A DNA stretch of 64,000 bases from Allomuricauda sp. CAU 1633 (GCF_017313225.1 NZ_JAFLNE010000002.1:806001-870000), one strand, 5' to 3'; counted from the stretch's first letter, positions 54,447 to 63,999 are shown. A program made the numbers and translations. Notes: a model not told the origin generated them from the letters alone.

Positions 54447-55018
54447 CTTTGGTTTCGGTATTTTACATTTTTGGACGCTAAGGCCACGATTTCGTGAATT
54501 CGTTTTTGTCGGGTTTCTTCCCGTTTGGCCTGATTAAGCCAATAGAGATAGCTTTTTCGTTGGCTATGGGTGAAATTTTCAAAATTCTCAAAAGCATTTT
54601 TGTCCGCTTTCAATGCTTTTTGAAGTTCTTTAGGAACCACTCCGTTTTCCACTTCGTCCAAAGCCTCCCATGAACCGTTCTTCTTGGCTACATTTATGGA
54701 CTTTAGGCCACTTTTATGCATTAATCCATTGGATTTCAAATCTTTGATATGGTCTTTATTGACCTTGCTCCAAACACTTTTAGGCTTTCTGGGGCAAAAA
54801 TATTGTCGTCGTTTGCCATTGCCCAAGCTTTTTACCGTACTATCTATCCAGCCAAAACAAAGAGCCACACGCACGGCTTCTTCCCATCGCATGCTTTCTT
54901 TGTGATGCTCCACTTTGTAAAAAATAAGATGTATCCCGATGGAAGTATCGTGGTTTTCATGGAGCCATTTGCGCCATTCGACATCATTTTTAAAGTAATG
55001 TTCGGGAAGATGGTCCAA
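54443..55018 (-). CDS. YdeI/OmpD-associated family protein
   Basis: 191 aa. Features of the YdeI family are EWRKWLHENHDTSIGIHLIFYK at the start, the WEEAVRVALCFGWIDSTVKSLG core and the C-terminal SQRKSYLYWLNQAKREETRQKRI. No signal peptide. The role is unclear; YdeI is linked to resistance to antimicrobial peptides in some bacteria. The last codons and the stop fall inside the upstream region of the decayed amidohydrolase copy, so the present C-terminus may be recent. Confidence 0.87.
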   Translation of the reverse strand: MDHLPEHYFKNDVEWRKWLHENHDTSIGIHLIFYKVEHHKESMRWEEAVRVALCFGWIDSTVKSLGNGKRRQYFCPRKPKSVWSKVNKDHIKDLKSNGLMHKSGLKSINVAKKNGSWEALDEVENGVVPKELQKALKADKNAFENFENFTHSQRKSYLYWLNQAKREETRQKRIHEIVALASKNVKYRNQR

Positions 55019-55019
55019 A

Positions 55020-56633
55020 TCAGATTTTTTCGGTTTCTATCAAAAAGTTTTTATCAAACTTGAGCTTGTCATTTGCCAATTTTTCGGTCTTCCATTCCGA
55101 GCTGGGAAATAACCAATGCTCTTTTCCTTCTACAAACACACGAATGGGCATATCAAAGTCTTCCACAATATCTACATAGCGATAGGTAACGGAATCCCCT
55201 TCAAATTTGTATTCCAATTTGGGAATCATGGTGGTCCGTAAATATTGGTTAAAGAATGCTGACAAATCCTTATTGGTTTTTTCACTGAGATAATCCTCTA
55301 TCTGTTTTGTGGTCACGGTTTGGTGATAGAAATCAGCATTCAATCCCCTAAGGATGCTTCGCCACAGCCCATCATCCTCAATGAGCTGTCGCAAAGTGTG
55401 CAAGATATTGGCTCCCTTGTAATACATGTCCCCGGAACCACTGGTATTTACATCATACGGGCCAATAATGGGAATATCATTCTGGATATTGGCTTTGGTG
55501 CCGACCACATATTCAGAAGAAGCTTTAGTTCCAAAATGGTAATCCAAATACAGATTTTCGGAATAGGCAGTGAACCCTTCATGAATCCACATATCGGCAA
55601 TATCTTTATAGGTGATGTTATTGGCAAACCATTCGTGACCAGCTTCATGGATAATGATAAAATCAAACTGTAATCCCCAGCCAGAGCCTGATAAGTCCCT
55701 ACCCAAATATCCATTGGCATATTGGTTTCCGTAAGTGACCGAACTTTGGTGTTCCATCCCCAAATAGGGAACTTCCACAAGCTTGAACCCGTCCTCATAA
55801 AAAGGGTAGGGGCCAAACCAATGCTCAAAGGCCTTGAGCATCATAGGTACCTGAACAAATTGTGCTTTCGCTTTTTCAAGATTTTCAGGAAGGACATAAT
55901 AATCCACATCCAACGTCCCTTTTTCACCTTCATATTTTTCGCCAAAATGAACATAATTGCCTATGTTCACGTTGACCCCATAGTTGTTTATGGGATTGGC
56001 CACAAACCAATGATAGGTTTTGAAATCTCCATTTTCATCCACACGCTCCAGCTTTCCGTTGGAAACATCCATCAAGTCTTTGGGAACTGTAACACTGATT
56101 CGCATGCTGTCCACCTCATCGTACATGTGGTCTTTGTTGGGCCACCAAACACTGGCGCCAAGCCCTTGGCAAGATGTGGCCACAAAGGGATTGCCTTCGG
56201 AATCCTTCTTCCAAGAAAAACCACCATCCCATGGTGCCCGTACCGCTTTTCTAGGGTTTCCCGAATATTCAATCTTGATTTCATTGAACTCTCCCTGCAC
56301 CTGTTTTTTCTTTAATTTGATAAAATGGGCGGCACCTTCTGAGGTGAATTTGAGCTTTTTGCCGTCTTGGGTCACAGATGTAATCTGCATAGGGTCCTGC
56401 AAATCAATTTGTAGCACATCCGATGCTTCCAAAACCTTATAGCGAACCACATTGTGGCCTGAAATAAACTCTTTTTCCGGCTCCACTTTTACATGGAGGT
56501 CGTAATAATTCAAATCCCACCATTCACGTTCCGGGGTTATGCTGCCCCTCAAGCTGTCTTGACGGGTAAAATTTTGGGCAGAAGCAGTAAATGCTCCCAA
56601 AAGGAATAAAGTTGCAATAAGAAATTGTTTCAT
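55020..56633 (-). CDS. M1 family metalloaminopeptidase, exported
   Basis: 537 aa. Signal peptide to SAQ (20). The N-terminal beta domain (about 38-230) is followed by the gluzincin domain with GMEHQ (292-296, in place of GAMEN), zinc motif HEAGH (329-333), third ligand E352 (WIHEGF) and catalytic-type Tyr in DMYYKG. It cuts single residues from peptide N-termini in the periplasm or outside. Shorter than E. coli PepN because the C-terminal helical domain is absent, as in many flavobacterial M1 enzymes. It lies 53 bases downstream of the M28 gene. Confidence 0.9.
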   Translation of the reverse strand: MKQFLIATLFLLGAFTASAQNFTRQDSLRGSITPEREWWDLNYYDLHVKVEPEKEFISGHNVVRYKVLEASDVLQIDLQDPMQITSVTQDGKKLKFTSEGAAHFIKLKKKQVQGEFNEIKIEYSGNPRKAVRAPWDGGFSWKKDSEGNPFVATSCQGLGASVWWPNKDHMYDEVDSMRISVTVPKDLMDVSNGKLERVDENGDFKTYHWFVANPINNYGVNVNIGNYVHFGEKYEGEKGTLDVDYYVLPENLEKAKAQFVQVPMMLKAFEHWFGPYPFYEDGFKLVEVPYLGMEHQSSVTYGNQYANGYLGRDLSGSGWGLQFDFIIIHEAGHEWFANNITYKDIADMWIHEGFTAYSENLYLDYHFGTKASSEYVVGTKANIQNDIPIIGPYDVNTSGSGDMYYKGANILHTLRQLIEDDGLWRSILRGLNADFYHQTVTTKQIEDYLSEKTNKDLSAFFNQYLRTTMIPKLEYKFEGDSVTYRYVDIVEDFDMPIRVFVEGKEHWLFPSSEWKTEKLANDKLKFDKNFLIETEKI

Positions 56634-56686
56634 GAGTATTAATTATGACGTTCTATTTTGATTGAATGATGATAGGCATTTTATTT

Positions 56687-58021
56687 CTACCTAAAAACTT
56701 TGTTTGGGAAAACCACAGGGCTTTCATGGCCATCCTTGCCAATGGCAGCTACTCCAAAGAAAAAATTATCAATGACAATGCCTTCCAAAGTATGTTCGGT
56801 TATATCACCAACATATCTGAAATTGTCCCAAGTGGGAGAAGTGGTATCCCTCCAATAGATTTTATACCCTACGGCACCATCTACTTTACTCCATCTAAGT
56901 TTGGCATTGGGTTCAACAACCCCACCTATTTCTACAGTTTCGGGAGCAGGCGGCCCCCAAGCTATGGATGCCAGATTGATAGCATTCACTGCGGTCAATT
57001 TTTTGGCATACTCAAAATTGACGTGCTCCAAAACATCTCCATAGACAATACCGTTTTCCACCCGAATGTCCTGATGTTGTTGGGTATAATTCTCATGGGC
57101 TTCCATGATTCGGATGCCAGCAAACCCTGCATCGTTGAAAGGTCTGTGGTGTCCACCACGACCAAATCGGTCCAAGCGATAAATGAGCATAGGGTTCATT
57201 TCGGGCATATAGGTCTTGGTGGTTTTATATACATATCGTGCCAATTGACGGGAAATGCCATCTACTTCACCACCATAAAAGCGGCGTGCATTGCGTTCTT
57301 CTTTAGTTTCGGTTGGAGGAACAGGTTCAGAGAAAATTCGGAAATCGCGATTACTTACAACTCCATCAACCCCAGTAATGTTGCCAATCATGTCGTTGTT
57401 GAGAATCCCAACAATGTCCCAATTGTTTTCCTTGGCATACGCAGCCAACCCTTTACCACCATAAAGTCCTTGCTCTTCACCAGAAAGTCCAACGAAGATG
57501 ATGCTGCTTTCAAAATCGTATTTGGATAATACCCGAGCGGCCTCAATGGTTCCGGCCATACCACTGGCATTGTCGTTGGCACCAGGAGAATCCGAAGTGA
57601 AATTTGTGGGGTCGCTCACTCTTGAATCAATATCCCCGCTCATAATAATGAACCGGTTTGGATATTTGGTACCACGTTTAATGGCCACTACATTCACCAC
57701 CCAAACATCCTTAACGATTCGGGCATTGTCCCCTTTTTTGATTAAATCCTTTTGATAGAAGACTTCCAAACAGTCATTACAGGCTGTTGAAATGGTTTCA
57801 AATTCCGATTTTATCCAACGCCGCGCTGCTCCAATTCCACGGGTTTGGGAAACCGTATCGCTCAGGGTGTGCCTAGTGCCAAAATTGGCCAGTTTGGTCA
57901 CATCGTTTTCAATACGCTCTACGGATACAGAATTAATGATATCGTACAAGCGGGTATCGGTCTGTGCATGGAGCACGGGAAGGCATAAAAGTGCAAATAG
58001 CAGTGTGTAAAGTTTCTTCAT
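56687..58021 (-). CDS. M28 family zinc aminopeptidase, exported, with Fn3-like tail
   Basis: 444 aa. Signal peptide to HAQ (20). The peptidase domain has SPGANDNASG (bridging D150), GLSGEEQGLYG (E182/E183), NNDMIG (D210) and a late RGGHHRPF His. At the place of the first His ligand the sequence is SGDIDSR, so Asp130 replaces the usual His. A fibronectin-III-like domain (about 350-440, APETVEIGGVVEPNAKLRWS) forms the C-terminus. It follows the VOC protein gene by 9 bases. Confidence 0.88.
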   Translation of the reverse strand: MKKLYTLLFALLCLPVLHAQTDTRLYDIINSVSVERIENDVTKLANFGTRHTLSDTVSQTRGIGAARRWIKSEFETISTACNDCLEVFYQKDLIKKGDNARIVKDVWVVNVVAIKRGTKYPNRFIIMSGDIDSRVSDPTNFTSDSPGANDNASGMAGTIEAARVLSKYDFESSIIFVGLSGEEQGLYGGKGLAAYAKENNWDIVGILNNDMIGNITGVDGVVSNRDFRIFSEPVPPTETKEERNARRFYGGEVDGISRQLARYVYKTTKTYMPEMNPMLIYRLDRFGRGGHHRPFNDAGFAGIRIMEAHENYTQQHQDIRVENGIVYGDVLEHVNFEYAKKLTAVNAINLASIAWGPPAPETVEIGGVVEPNAKLRWSKVDGAVGYKIYWRDTTSPTWDNFRYVGDITEHTLEGIVIDNFFFGVAAIGKDGHESPVVFPNKVFR

Positions 58022-58030
58022 GAGTATGGT

Positions 58031-58534
58031 TTAGTTTCCGATAAGTTCAATGAACAGCCCATCGGGGTCTTGAATTAAGATAAAAGTTTTCCCGTTGGGA
58101 AATTGTAGTGGGGTATCTCCCAAAGTTTTAATGTTGTTTTCTTGGATGCGCTGCAGTACAGATTCTGTTGATTTAAGGTAGATGGTAATGTATCGAAGCC
58201 CATTTTTATCTTGAATGACCTCACCCGCTTCCTCCTTGGGATTTCCAAAGGATGCCAATTTGAATTCTGTGGAGTGCGGGTCATCAATAAGCTTTAGAAT
58301 TTTTACATCATACGCAGTACCTCCAGTGAGCCCAGACCTTTTACCAAAAGATTCATCAACGGTGAAACCTCCAGTTTCAACCATGCCTATGATATTGGTG
58401 TAGAAATCGTAAGACACATCCATATCCGATGCAATCATGGCAATGGAAATAGAAGGGTTTTCAACTTCGTTTTGTGCCTGACAAAAACCTAGTGCCAGAA
58501 CTAGAAATATTGGGGTAAACAGGATACGCTTCAT
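58031..58534 (-). CDS. Exported VOC (glyoxalase-fold) protein
   Basis: 167 aa with a signal peptide cleaved near CQAQ (about 20), unusual for a fold that is mostly cytoplasmic. The mature part shows two VOC beta-alpha-beta units: ISIAMIASDMDVSYDFYTNIIGM at the start and ITIYLKSTESVLQRIQENN followed by ILIQDPDGLFIELIG. Metal-site candidates are few, and the substrate is unknown. Upstream gene of the M28 peptidase, likely in one operon. Confidence 0.85.
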   Translation of the reverse strand: MKRILFTPIFLVLALGFCQAQNEVENPSISIAMIASDMDVSYDFYTNIIGMVETGGFTVDESFGKRSGLTGGTAYDVKILKLIDDPHSTEFKLASFGNPKEEAGEVIQDKNGLRYITIYLKSTESVLQRIQENNIKTLGDTPLQFPNGKTFILIQDPDGLFIELIGN

Positions 58535-58593
58535 TTTGTTGCGGGTTGAGATGTATTAGACCGCATGAAAGTAGGGAAAAAGAGCCAAAATAA

Positions 58594-58608
58594 AAACCCG
58601 ATGGGTTT
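58594..58608 (-). terminator. Terminator of the TPS/propeller operon
   Basis: A 6-bp stem (AAACCC/GGGTTT) with loop GAT, followed on the minus strand by TTATTTT. Short, but the T-tail is good. Confidence 0.6.
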
Positions 58609-58623
58609 AAATGGGAATTGAAC

Positions 58624-59808
58624 TCAATCCACAAATGTCACCTTTACAATTTTGCCGTTTTCCACTTCATAAATGGCCACGGCGCTAATTTTTGAGCCAT
58701 TGAGCGTAACGTACTCTTCATCAATCACTTTATTGCCAATAACAATCCTGTTTTTGATTTCACAATACAAATCGGGAGTACTTTCAAAAAAAGTTCGGTA
58801 GCGTTGCCTCATTTTTTCTTGTCCCTCCAAAAAGAGACTGTTTGGATAATCATACAGTTTAATGTCTTCGGAATAGGTCTCCATAAAAGCATCAATATCC
58901 CGGGCATTGTAGGCCTCAAGCTGTTTTTGTACAATGATTCTTGGCGATTCTTCGGCGACAAAGGCCAATCGAGTTCTTGATGGATTGACAGCAATTCGGG
59001 TAATGTTGTTGATTTCCTCTTGTTCAAAGTGGATGATGGGGTCCCATGCAACCTCAGTCCGTATGTCATACGTTAGAATAGACTTTCCAGAACCTGTCAC
59101 CAACGTATTCTTATCCAACCAGCAAATATCTTCTTCATTTTTATAGGTGTTGGCTATCTTTTTGGTGGCCCCGGATATGGGGTTCAACGATTTGATTTCC
59201 CAGGTTTCATTTTCCTTACTGATATAGCTTATCAAATCCGTTCCTGGAATTTTATGCAACGACCGCCCCACATTGGTTTGGTAGGTGTAATTGTTTTTAT
59301 TCTTTAGATTATGGACTACCAAGTTCATTTGGTTTCCTACCAAAACCGTGCAAACTAAGATGTTGTCATTGTACCATACATGATAACCGATTTTCAGGTA
59401 GGAAATTCCGGCAGACTCTCCCGTTTTTAGGTCATACTCATATAAACGTTGCATTCCGTTCAAATCCAACCGAATGGCAGAGATGGCATTTTTTCCTGGA
59501 ATTCGCAATGGGGAATATTCGCTTCCGGTTGGGGTGTTTGTCACCCAAGAAGAGGTACTCCCTTCGTTGATGTTGAGGCGCAAAATATCGGTCTGGTCCT
59601 CTCTTGTGGACGAAAACAATACGGTATCATCATCCCAAAATGAAGGTTGGTTGTCGTACCCTTCATTGTTGGAGATATTTTTTGGGTTGGACAAAATGGG
59701 ATTTCCATTCTCTAATGCAAGGTCAAAAAGATAGACCTCTGTGTTTGTTTGCCCATTCATGTGGCATACTGAAAGCAGAAATAAGAGTATTATGAATCTA
59801 CTGGTCAT
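58624..59808 (-). CDS. TolB-like propeller protein with C-terminal SnoaL/NTF2 domain, exported
   Basis: 394 aa. A signal peptide (IILLFLLSVCHMNGQ) precedes a PD40/TolB-like beta-propeller (about 25-275, with DNQPSFWDDDTVLFSSTREDQTDI split over strands, ICWLDKNTLVTGSG and RIAVNPSRTRLAFVAEE). A SnoaL-like domain follows (about 282-394, QLEAYNARDIDAFMETYSEDIKLYD over helices, AIYEVENGKIVKVTFVD). I know no characterised protein with this pair of domains. Its ATG overlaps the stop of the trehalose-phosphate synthase gene by 4 bases, so the two are coupled. Confidence 0.82.
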   Translation of the reverse strand: MTSRFIILLFLLSVCHMNGQTNTEVYLFDLALENGNPILSNPKNISNNEGYDNQPSFWDDDTVLFSSTREDQTDILRLNINEGSTSSWVTNTPTGSEYSPLRIPGKNAISAIRLDLNGMQRLYEYDLKTGESAGISYLKIGYHVWYNDNILVCTVLVGNQMNLVVHNLKNKNNYTYQTNVGRSLHKIPGTDLISYISKENETWEIKSLNPISGATKKIANTYKNEEDICWLDKNTLVTGSGKSILTYDIRTEVAWDPIIHFEQEEINNITRIAVNPSRTRLAFVAEESPRIIVQKQLEAYNARDIDAFMETYSEDIKLYDYPNSLFLEGQEKMRQRYRTFFESTPDLYCEIKNRIVIGNKVIDEEYVTLNGSKISAVAIYEVENGKIVKVTFVD

Positions 59809-62015
59809 GGTTTTGCAAACCGTTTTAAAAGCTCCCGTACCCGTTTGGTGTTCTCCACATGGTACTTGGCCTTGGTTTTTTTCAATCCTACTTTTACGGT
59901 AATGGCAGCATCGGGAAGATCTTGGAACATAAACTCATCCGTCCAGTCATCACCAATGGCAAATACAAAATCGTAATCATCCTCACTTAGCATTCGTGTG
60001 GCCGCCCTACCTTTGTTCACGTTGCTATTTTTCACTTCCATGACCTTGTTGCCATTAAGGACGCTAATATCGTCATTGCCTATTAAACTGGTCAATACGG
60101 TATCCAATTCGGTGGCTCTTTTCTCCCCAAAATCGGGGTCGGTGTTTCTATAATGCCAAGCCAAGGAATAGTTTTTTTCCTCAATAAATGACCCTGGTGT
60201 ACGATCTACGAAAGATTCCAAAACAGGACGTATTTTTTCCATCCATTCTCCTTTTACTTTTTCCAACATCTTAAAATCTTCCCCATTTTTGGATATCCAA
60301 ACCCCGTGCTCCACAATCATATTGTATTTTTTGGGAAGGAACCATCTGCCAAAAGTCTGCTTGTCCCTACCGCTTATTAAAAACAGGGTGGTGTTTTCTT
60401 GACTGTTCAACTGGTCTAAAAGTTCATACAACTCCTCATCGGGGGATGCCTTTTGCGGATCTTTATGGAACCCCGCCAATGTTCCGTCATAATCAAGGAA
60501 CAGCAAACGTTTTGAGGCATTTGAATAGCTCTTTGCAATCTTGTTTAGACGATCTTCCGTAATTTTCTGGGATATAAAAGCATGGCCCAACGCTCTTTTT
60601 TGGTTCAGGGAATTCATAAATTCATTGGCCCAAACCTCCACGTTATAACGTTCCAACCGATTTTGTAAAAACGTATTTCGAGATATCTGCTCTTCCACGG
60701 GCATGTTAATCGCCTGCTTTAAGGTATCTGCCTGTTCCTCAAAATTGTTGGGATTGATCAAAAGGGCCTCGTTCATCTCATAGGCAGAACCTGCCATTTC
60801 GCTCAAGATAAGAACTCCCGTCTTGTCCGTTCGGGTGGCGATGTACTCTTTGGCCACCAAATTCATTCCATCACGGAGTGGTGTCAGCCATGCAATATCA
60901 CTGAAGGTATAAAGATCAATGAGGTTTTCAAACGGTAGCGAACGGTAAAAATACCAAATTGGCGTCCAGTTCACTGTGGACAATTCCCCATTGATTCGCC
61001 CTACCAGTTCATCAATCTCTTTTTTCAGCAATTGATATTGGGGAACGTTGGAGCGAGAAGGAACGGCAAGAATGATCAAGCGTACTTTTTCTTTGTATTC
61101 GGGATATTTGTTCAGGAAATATTCAAAGGCATTGAGTCGTTTGGCAATGCCCTTACTGTAATCCAATCGGTCTATGGAAAGGATGAGTTTAGTGTCCGGG
61201 GCTGATGCTTTATGACTGTCCAACCGTTTTTGAAGGTCACTTTGGTTGCCCTGTTTATTTTGATCATGGGACAATGCGGCCTCCTTGAATTTTTTATAGT
61301 CAATCCCCATGGGGAAGGAATCCACCTTAATAACTCGATTTTCCATAAAAATCTCATTAAAGCTGACCTCCAGTCCCAAAAGTCTACGAACCGAACTCAA
61401 AAAATGGCGTTCGTAATCATACGTATGGAAACCGATAAGGTCCGAGCCCAACAGTCCTTCCAAAATTTCTTCCCGCCACGGAATGGTCCTAAAAATTTCA
61501 TAGGAAGGAAAAGGAATGTGCAGAAAGAATCCAATGGTGGTGTCAGGCCGTTTTTCGCGTACCATTTGTGGTACCAACATCAATTGGTAATCATGCACCC
61601 AAATGGTGTCGTCCTCTCCTGAATTTTCAATGATGGCATCAGCAAATTTCTGGTTTACGGATTTATACGTATTCCAAAAATCGAGCTCAAATTCCGAATA
61701 CTCCAAAAAATAATGGAAAAGGGGCCATACCGTTCTATTGCTAAAACCAAAGTAAAAACCATCTATCTCTTGGGCATTGAGGCCCACTTTGGAGCAACCG
61801 TGCTTTTTTAAAGCCTGGTCAATATCATCCTCCAGCTCTGGAGGAATATCCTCATCGGTAAGTCCAGACCACCCAATCCACAAACTTTCACCACCGCTAT
61901 GAACGGATTTCATACCTGTGGCCAACCCGCCCACACTTGGCACTGCATTGATGCCTCCATTGTTAATTTGTAATTGAACGGGTAGTCGATTTGAGATTAT
62001 GATAGTTTTGCCCAT
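59805..62015 (-). CDS. otsAB: Bifunctional trehalose-6-phosphate synthase/phosphatase
   Basis: 736 aa. The N-terminal GT20 synthase (about 1-470) has SNRLPV, VGGLATGM, WVHDYQLMLVPQM, HIPFPS and SIDRLDYSKGI, making trehalose-6-phosphate from UDP-glucose and glucose-6-phosphate. The C-terminal HAD phosphatase (about 490-735) has LFLDYDGTLAG, SGRDKQTF and IGDDWTDEFMF, removing the phosphate. Both active sites look complete. Divergent from the GH15 gene over 103 bases. Confidence 0.94.
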   Translation of the reverse strand: MGKTIIISNRLPVQLQINNGGINAVPSVGGLATGMKSVHSGGESLWIGWSGLTDEDIPPELEDDIDQALKKHGCSKVGLNAQEIDGFYFGFSNRTVWPLFHYFLEYSEFELDFWNTYKSVNQKFADAIIENSGEDDTIWVHDYQLMLVPQMVREKRPDTTIGFFLHIPFPSYEIFRTIPWREEILEGLLGSDLIGFHTYDYERHFLSSVRRLLGLEVSFNEIFMENRVIKVDSFPMGIDYKKFKEAALSHDQNKQGNQSDLQKRLDSHKASAPDTKLILSIDRLDYSKGIAKRLNAFEYFLNKYPEYKEKVRLIILAVPSRSNVPQYQLLKKEIDELVGRINGELSTVNWTPIWYFYRSLPFENLIDLYTFSDIAWLTPLRDGMNLVAKEYIATRTDKTGVLILSEMAGSAYEMNEALLINPNNFEEQADTLKQAINMPVEEQISRNTFLQNRLERYNVEVWANEFMNSLNQKRALGHAFISQKITEDRLNKIAKSYSNASKRLLFLDYDGTLAGFHKDPQKASPDEELYELLDQLNSQENTTLFLISGRDKQTFGRWFLPKKYNMIVEHGVWISKNGEDFKMLEKVKGEWMEKIRPVLESFVDRTPGSFIEEKNYSLAWHYRNTDPDFGEKRATELDTVLTSLIGNDDISVLNGNKVMEVKNSNVNKGRAATRMLSEDDYDFVFAIGDDWTDEFMFQDLPDAAITVKVGLKKTKAKYHVENTKRVRELLKRFAKP

Positions 62016-62118
62016 AAAAGGATGCTTTTTGTCAGTTTTTACTATTTTGTTTCTTTAAATTTCGGGAAATTCGAGCGTAAAACCAATTCATAAGAACCCT
62101 TTTGAGGATAATTGACCT

Positions 62119-63921
62119 ATGAACAACCTGAATTACGGAATTATTGGAAATTGTAGAACAGCCGCTTTGATTTCAAAAGCAGGTTCACTGGATTGGTGCT
62201 GCCTGCCCCAGTTTGATTCTACTTCGGTATTTGCAAAGATATTGGATGAAGAAAAAGGAGGGAGTTTTGAATTCATTTTGGATGACGGGTACAGCGTTCA
62301 CCAAGAGTACCATCCCAATACCGCCATATTGGTCACTCGTTTTTCCAGTGGAAAGGATGTCTTTGAAGTGCATGACTTTATGCCCCGGCATCACAAGCTC
62401 AATAATGGAAAATATAACGCCCCACCTGAAATAGTGCGGTACATCAAACATGTCTCGGGAAAGCCAAAGTTCAGCGTTAAGTATGACCCCAAGCTTGAGT
62501 ATGGAATTGGACAGACCAAGCATTTTGTAAAGAAGGATTTTATTGCGAGCCTTACCCAAAAACAGAAATACGATACCCTTTTTCTATATACCTCCTTCGA
62601 TAAAAACGCGGTATTGGATGGAGATGAAATTACCCTCACCCAAGATGGCTATTTTTTGATTTGCTATAATGAGAAAATCCTGAAGGCGACCACGGATAAG
62701 ATGGCCTTGGAACTGGAACGAACCAAGGTGTATTGGTTGGATTGGGTGGACAAGACCCCAACCTACCACAAATTTGGGGAGCAAATCATTAGAAGCGCCA
62801 TTACCCTAAAATTATTGACCTACGATAAAACAGGAGCAGTTTTGGCCGCAGCCACCACCTCTTTGCCAGAAACTATTGGCGAAGTGCGAAATTGGGACTA
62901 TCGTTTTTGTTGGATCAGGGACGCTTCCATGGTCATAAAGGTGGTTTCGGAGTTGGGCCATAAAAATTCCGCCAAACGGTTTCTTCAATTTATAATTGAT
63001 TTGATGCCTGATAAGGATGAAAAACTCCAGATTATGTATGGCATCAATAAAGAAAAGAAGCTTACTGAGAAGACGCTCGACCATTTGGATGGATACAAAG
63101 GTTCCAAACCTGTCCGCATAGGAAATGCAGCCTACAAGCAAAAACAAAATGACATTTATGGCATCTTGATGGATGTGATTTATGAGCAGTTGATAAAATT
63201 CAGCAATGATATTGAAAACGGGGAGGAGTTATGGAGCATAACCAAAGGTATTGTTTGGATTGTTAGTAAGCACTGGAAAGAACCGGACAAAGGGATTTGG
63301 GAATTCCGTGGTGAGGACAAGCATTTTACCTTCTCCAAGGTGTTGTGTTGGGTAGCGATGGACAGGGCCATAAAAGTGGCCAAAATTTTTGGAAAGACCC
63401 ATAAAATTGAAAAATGGACGGCGCTGGAGCAGGAAATCAAGGAGGATATCCTTAGCAATGCGTGGAACAGCGACATTAATGCGTTTGTGCAATGTTATGG
63501 TTCCCGTCATTTGGATGCTTCGGTACTGTTGATGGAATCCTACGGATTTATCCATGCAAGGGACCCAAAATACGTGAGTACGGTTAGGGCCATCGAAGAA
63601 GGTTTAAGCAATGATGGGTTGTTATACCGCTATAAAAATGAGGATGATTTTGGACTTCCTTCATCTTCCTTTACCATTTGCACCTTCTGGTTTATCAATA
63701 GTCTCTTTAAAATTGGCGAAGAGGAGAAAGCCTTAGAGCATTTTGAGCGATTATTGGGTTACAGCAATCATTTAGGACTCTTTAGCGAGGACATTGATTT
63801 TAAGACTAAACGCTTGTTGGGGAACTTCCCTCAAGCCTATTCGCATTTGGCATTGATTGAGTGTGCCATCAACTTTTCGAGAAAACAAAGAGAGGAACGG
63901 ATTTTGGAATCCATCAGTTAA
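62119..63921 (+). CDS. Glycoside hydrolase family 15 protein (glucoamylase/trehalase-like)
   Basis: 600 aa. The N-terminal beta domain starts YGIIGNCRTAALISKAGSLDW, typical of the bacterial GH15 group that includes trehalases. The (alpha/alpha)6 barrel follows, with NWDYRFCWIRDASM, WEFRGEDKHFTFSKVLCW (containing the likely acid Glu) and the late FSEDIDFKTKRLLGNFPQAYSHLALI (base region). Being divergent from the trehalose synthase gene makes trehalose a reasonable substrate, but other alpha-glucosides are possible. No signal peptide, so it is cytoplasmic. Confidence 0.9.
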   Translation: MNNLNYGIIGNCRTAALISKAGSLDWCCLPQFDSTSVFAKILDEEKGGSFEFILDDGYSVHQEYHPNTAILVTRFSSGKDVFEVHDFMPRHHKLNNGKYNAPPEIVRYIKHVSGKPKFSVKYDPKLEYGIGQTKHFVKKDFIASLTQKQKYDTLFLYTSFDKNAVLDGDEITLTQDGYFLICYNEKILKATTDKMALELERTKVYWLDWVDKTPTYHKFGEQIIRSAITLKLLTYDKTGAVLAAATTSLPETIGEVRNWDYRFCWIRDASMVIKVVSELGHKNSAKRFLQFIIDLMPDKDEKLQIMYGINKEKKLTEKTLDHLDGYKGSKPVRIGNAAYKQKQNDIYGILMDVIYEQLIKFSNDIENGEELWSITKGIVWIVSKHWKEPDKGIWEFRGEDKHFTFSKVLCWVAMDRAIKVAKIFGKTHKIEKWTALEQEIKEDILSNAWNSDINAFVQCYGSRHLDASVLLMESYGFIHARDPKYVSTVRAIEEGLSNDGLLYRYKNEDDFGLPSSSFTICTFWFINSLFKIGEEEKALEHFERLLGYSNHLGLFSEDIDFKTKRLLGNFPQAYSHLALIECAINFSRKQREERILESIS

Positions 63922-63924
63922 AAA

Positions 63925-63946
63925 AAACGCCCCAACTGGGGCGTTT
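63925..63946. terminator. Bidirectional terminator after GH15
   Basis: A perfect 9-bp stem (63925-63933 with 63938-63946), loop AACT, A-rich on the left and T-rich on the right. It can serve GH15 and a convergent gene. Confidence 0.85.
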
Positions 63947-63978
63947 CTCAAATTAGCTTTGTTTCAGCATTATTTGAA

Positions 63979-63999
63979 TTAGTCGAAGGTATACCCATT
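63979..63999 (-). CDS. Possible 3' end of a minus-strand gene
   Basis: Read on the minus strand, the last bases encode NGYTFD and then TAA (63981-63979). A terminator just beyond supports a gene ending here, but only six codons are visible, so this is a guess. Confidence 0.3.
   Translation of the reverse strand, partial: NGYTFD

Noticed and set aside
55722..56315. A 197-codon plus-strand frame opposite the M1 peptidase
   Set aside because: Shadow of the M1 gene; the HEAGH motif and signal peptide prove the minus-strand reading.
56666..57529. A 287-codon plus-strand frame opposite the M28 peptidase
   Set aside because: It mirrors the real gene's codons, has improbable composition and no domain; the M28 gene on the minus strand explains the DNA.
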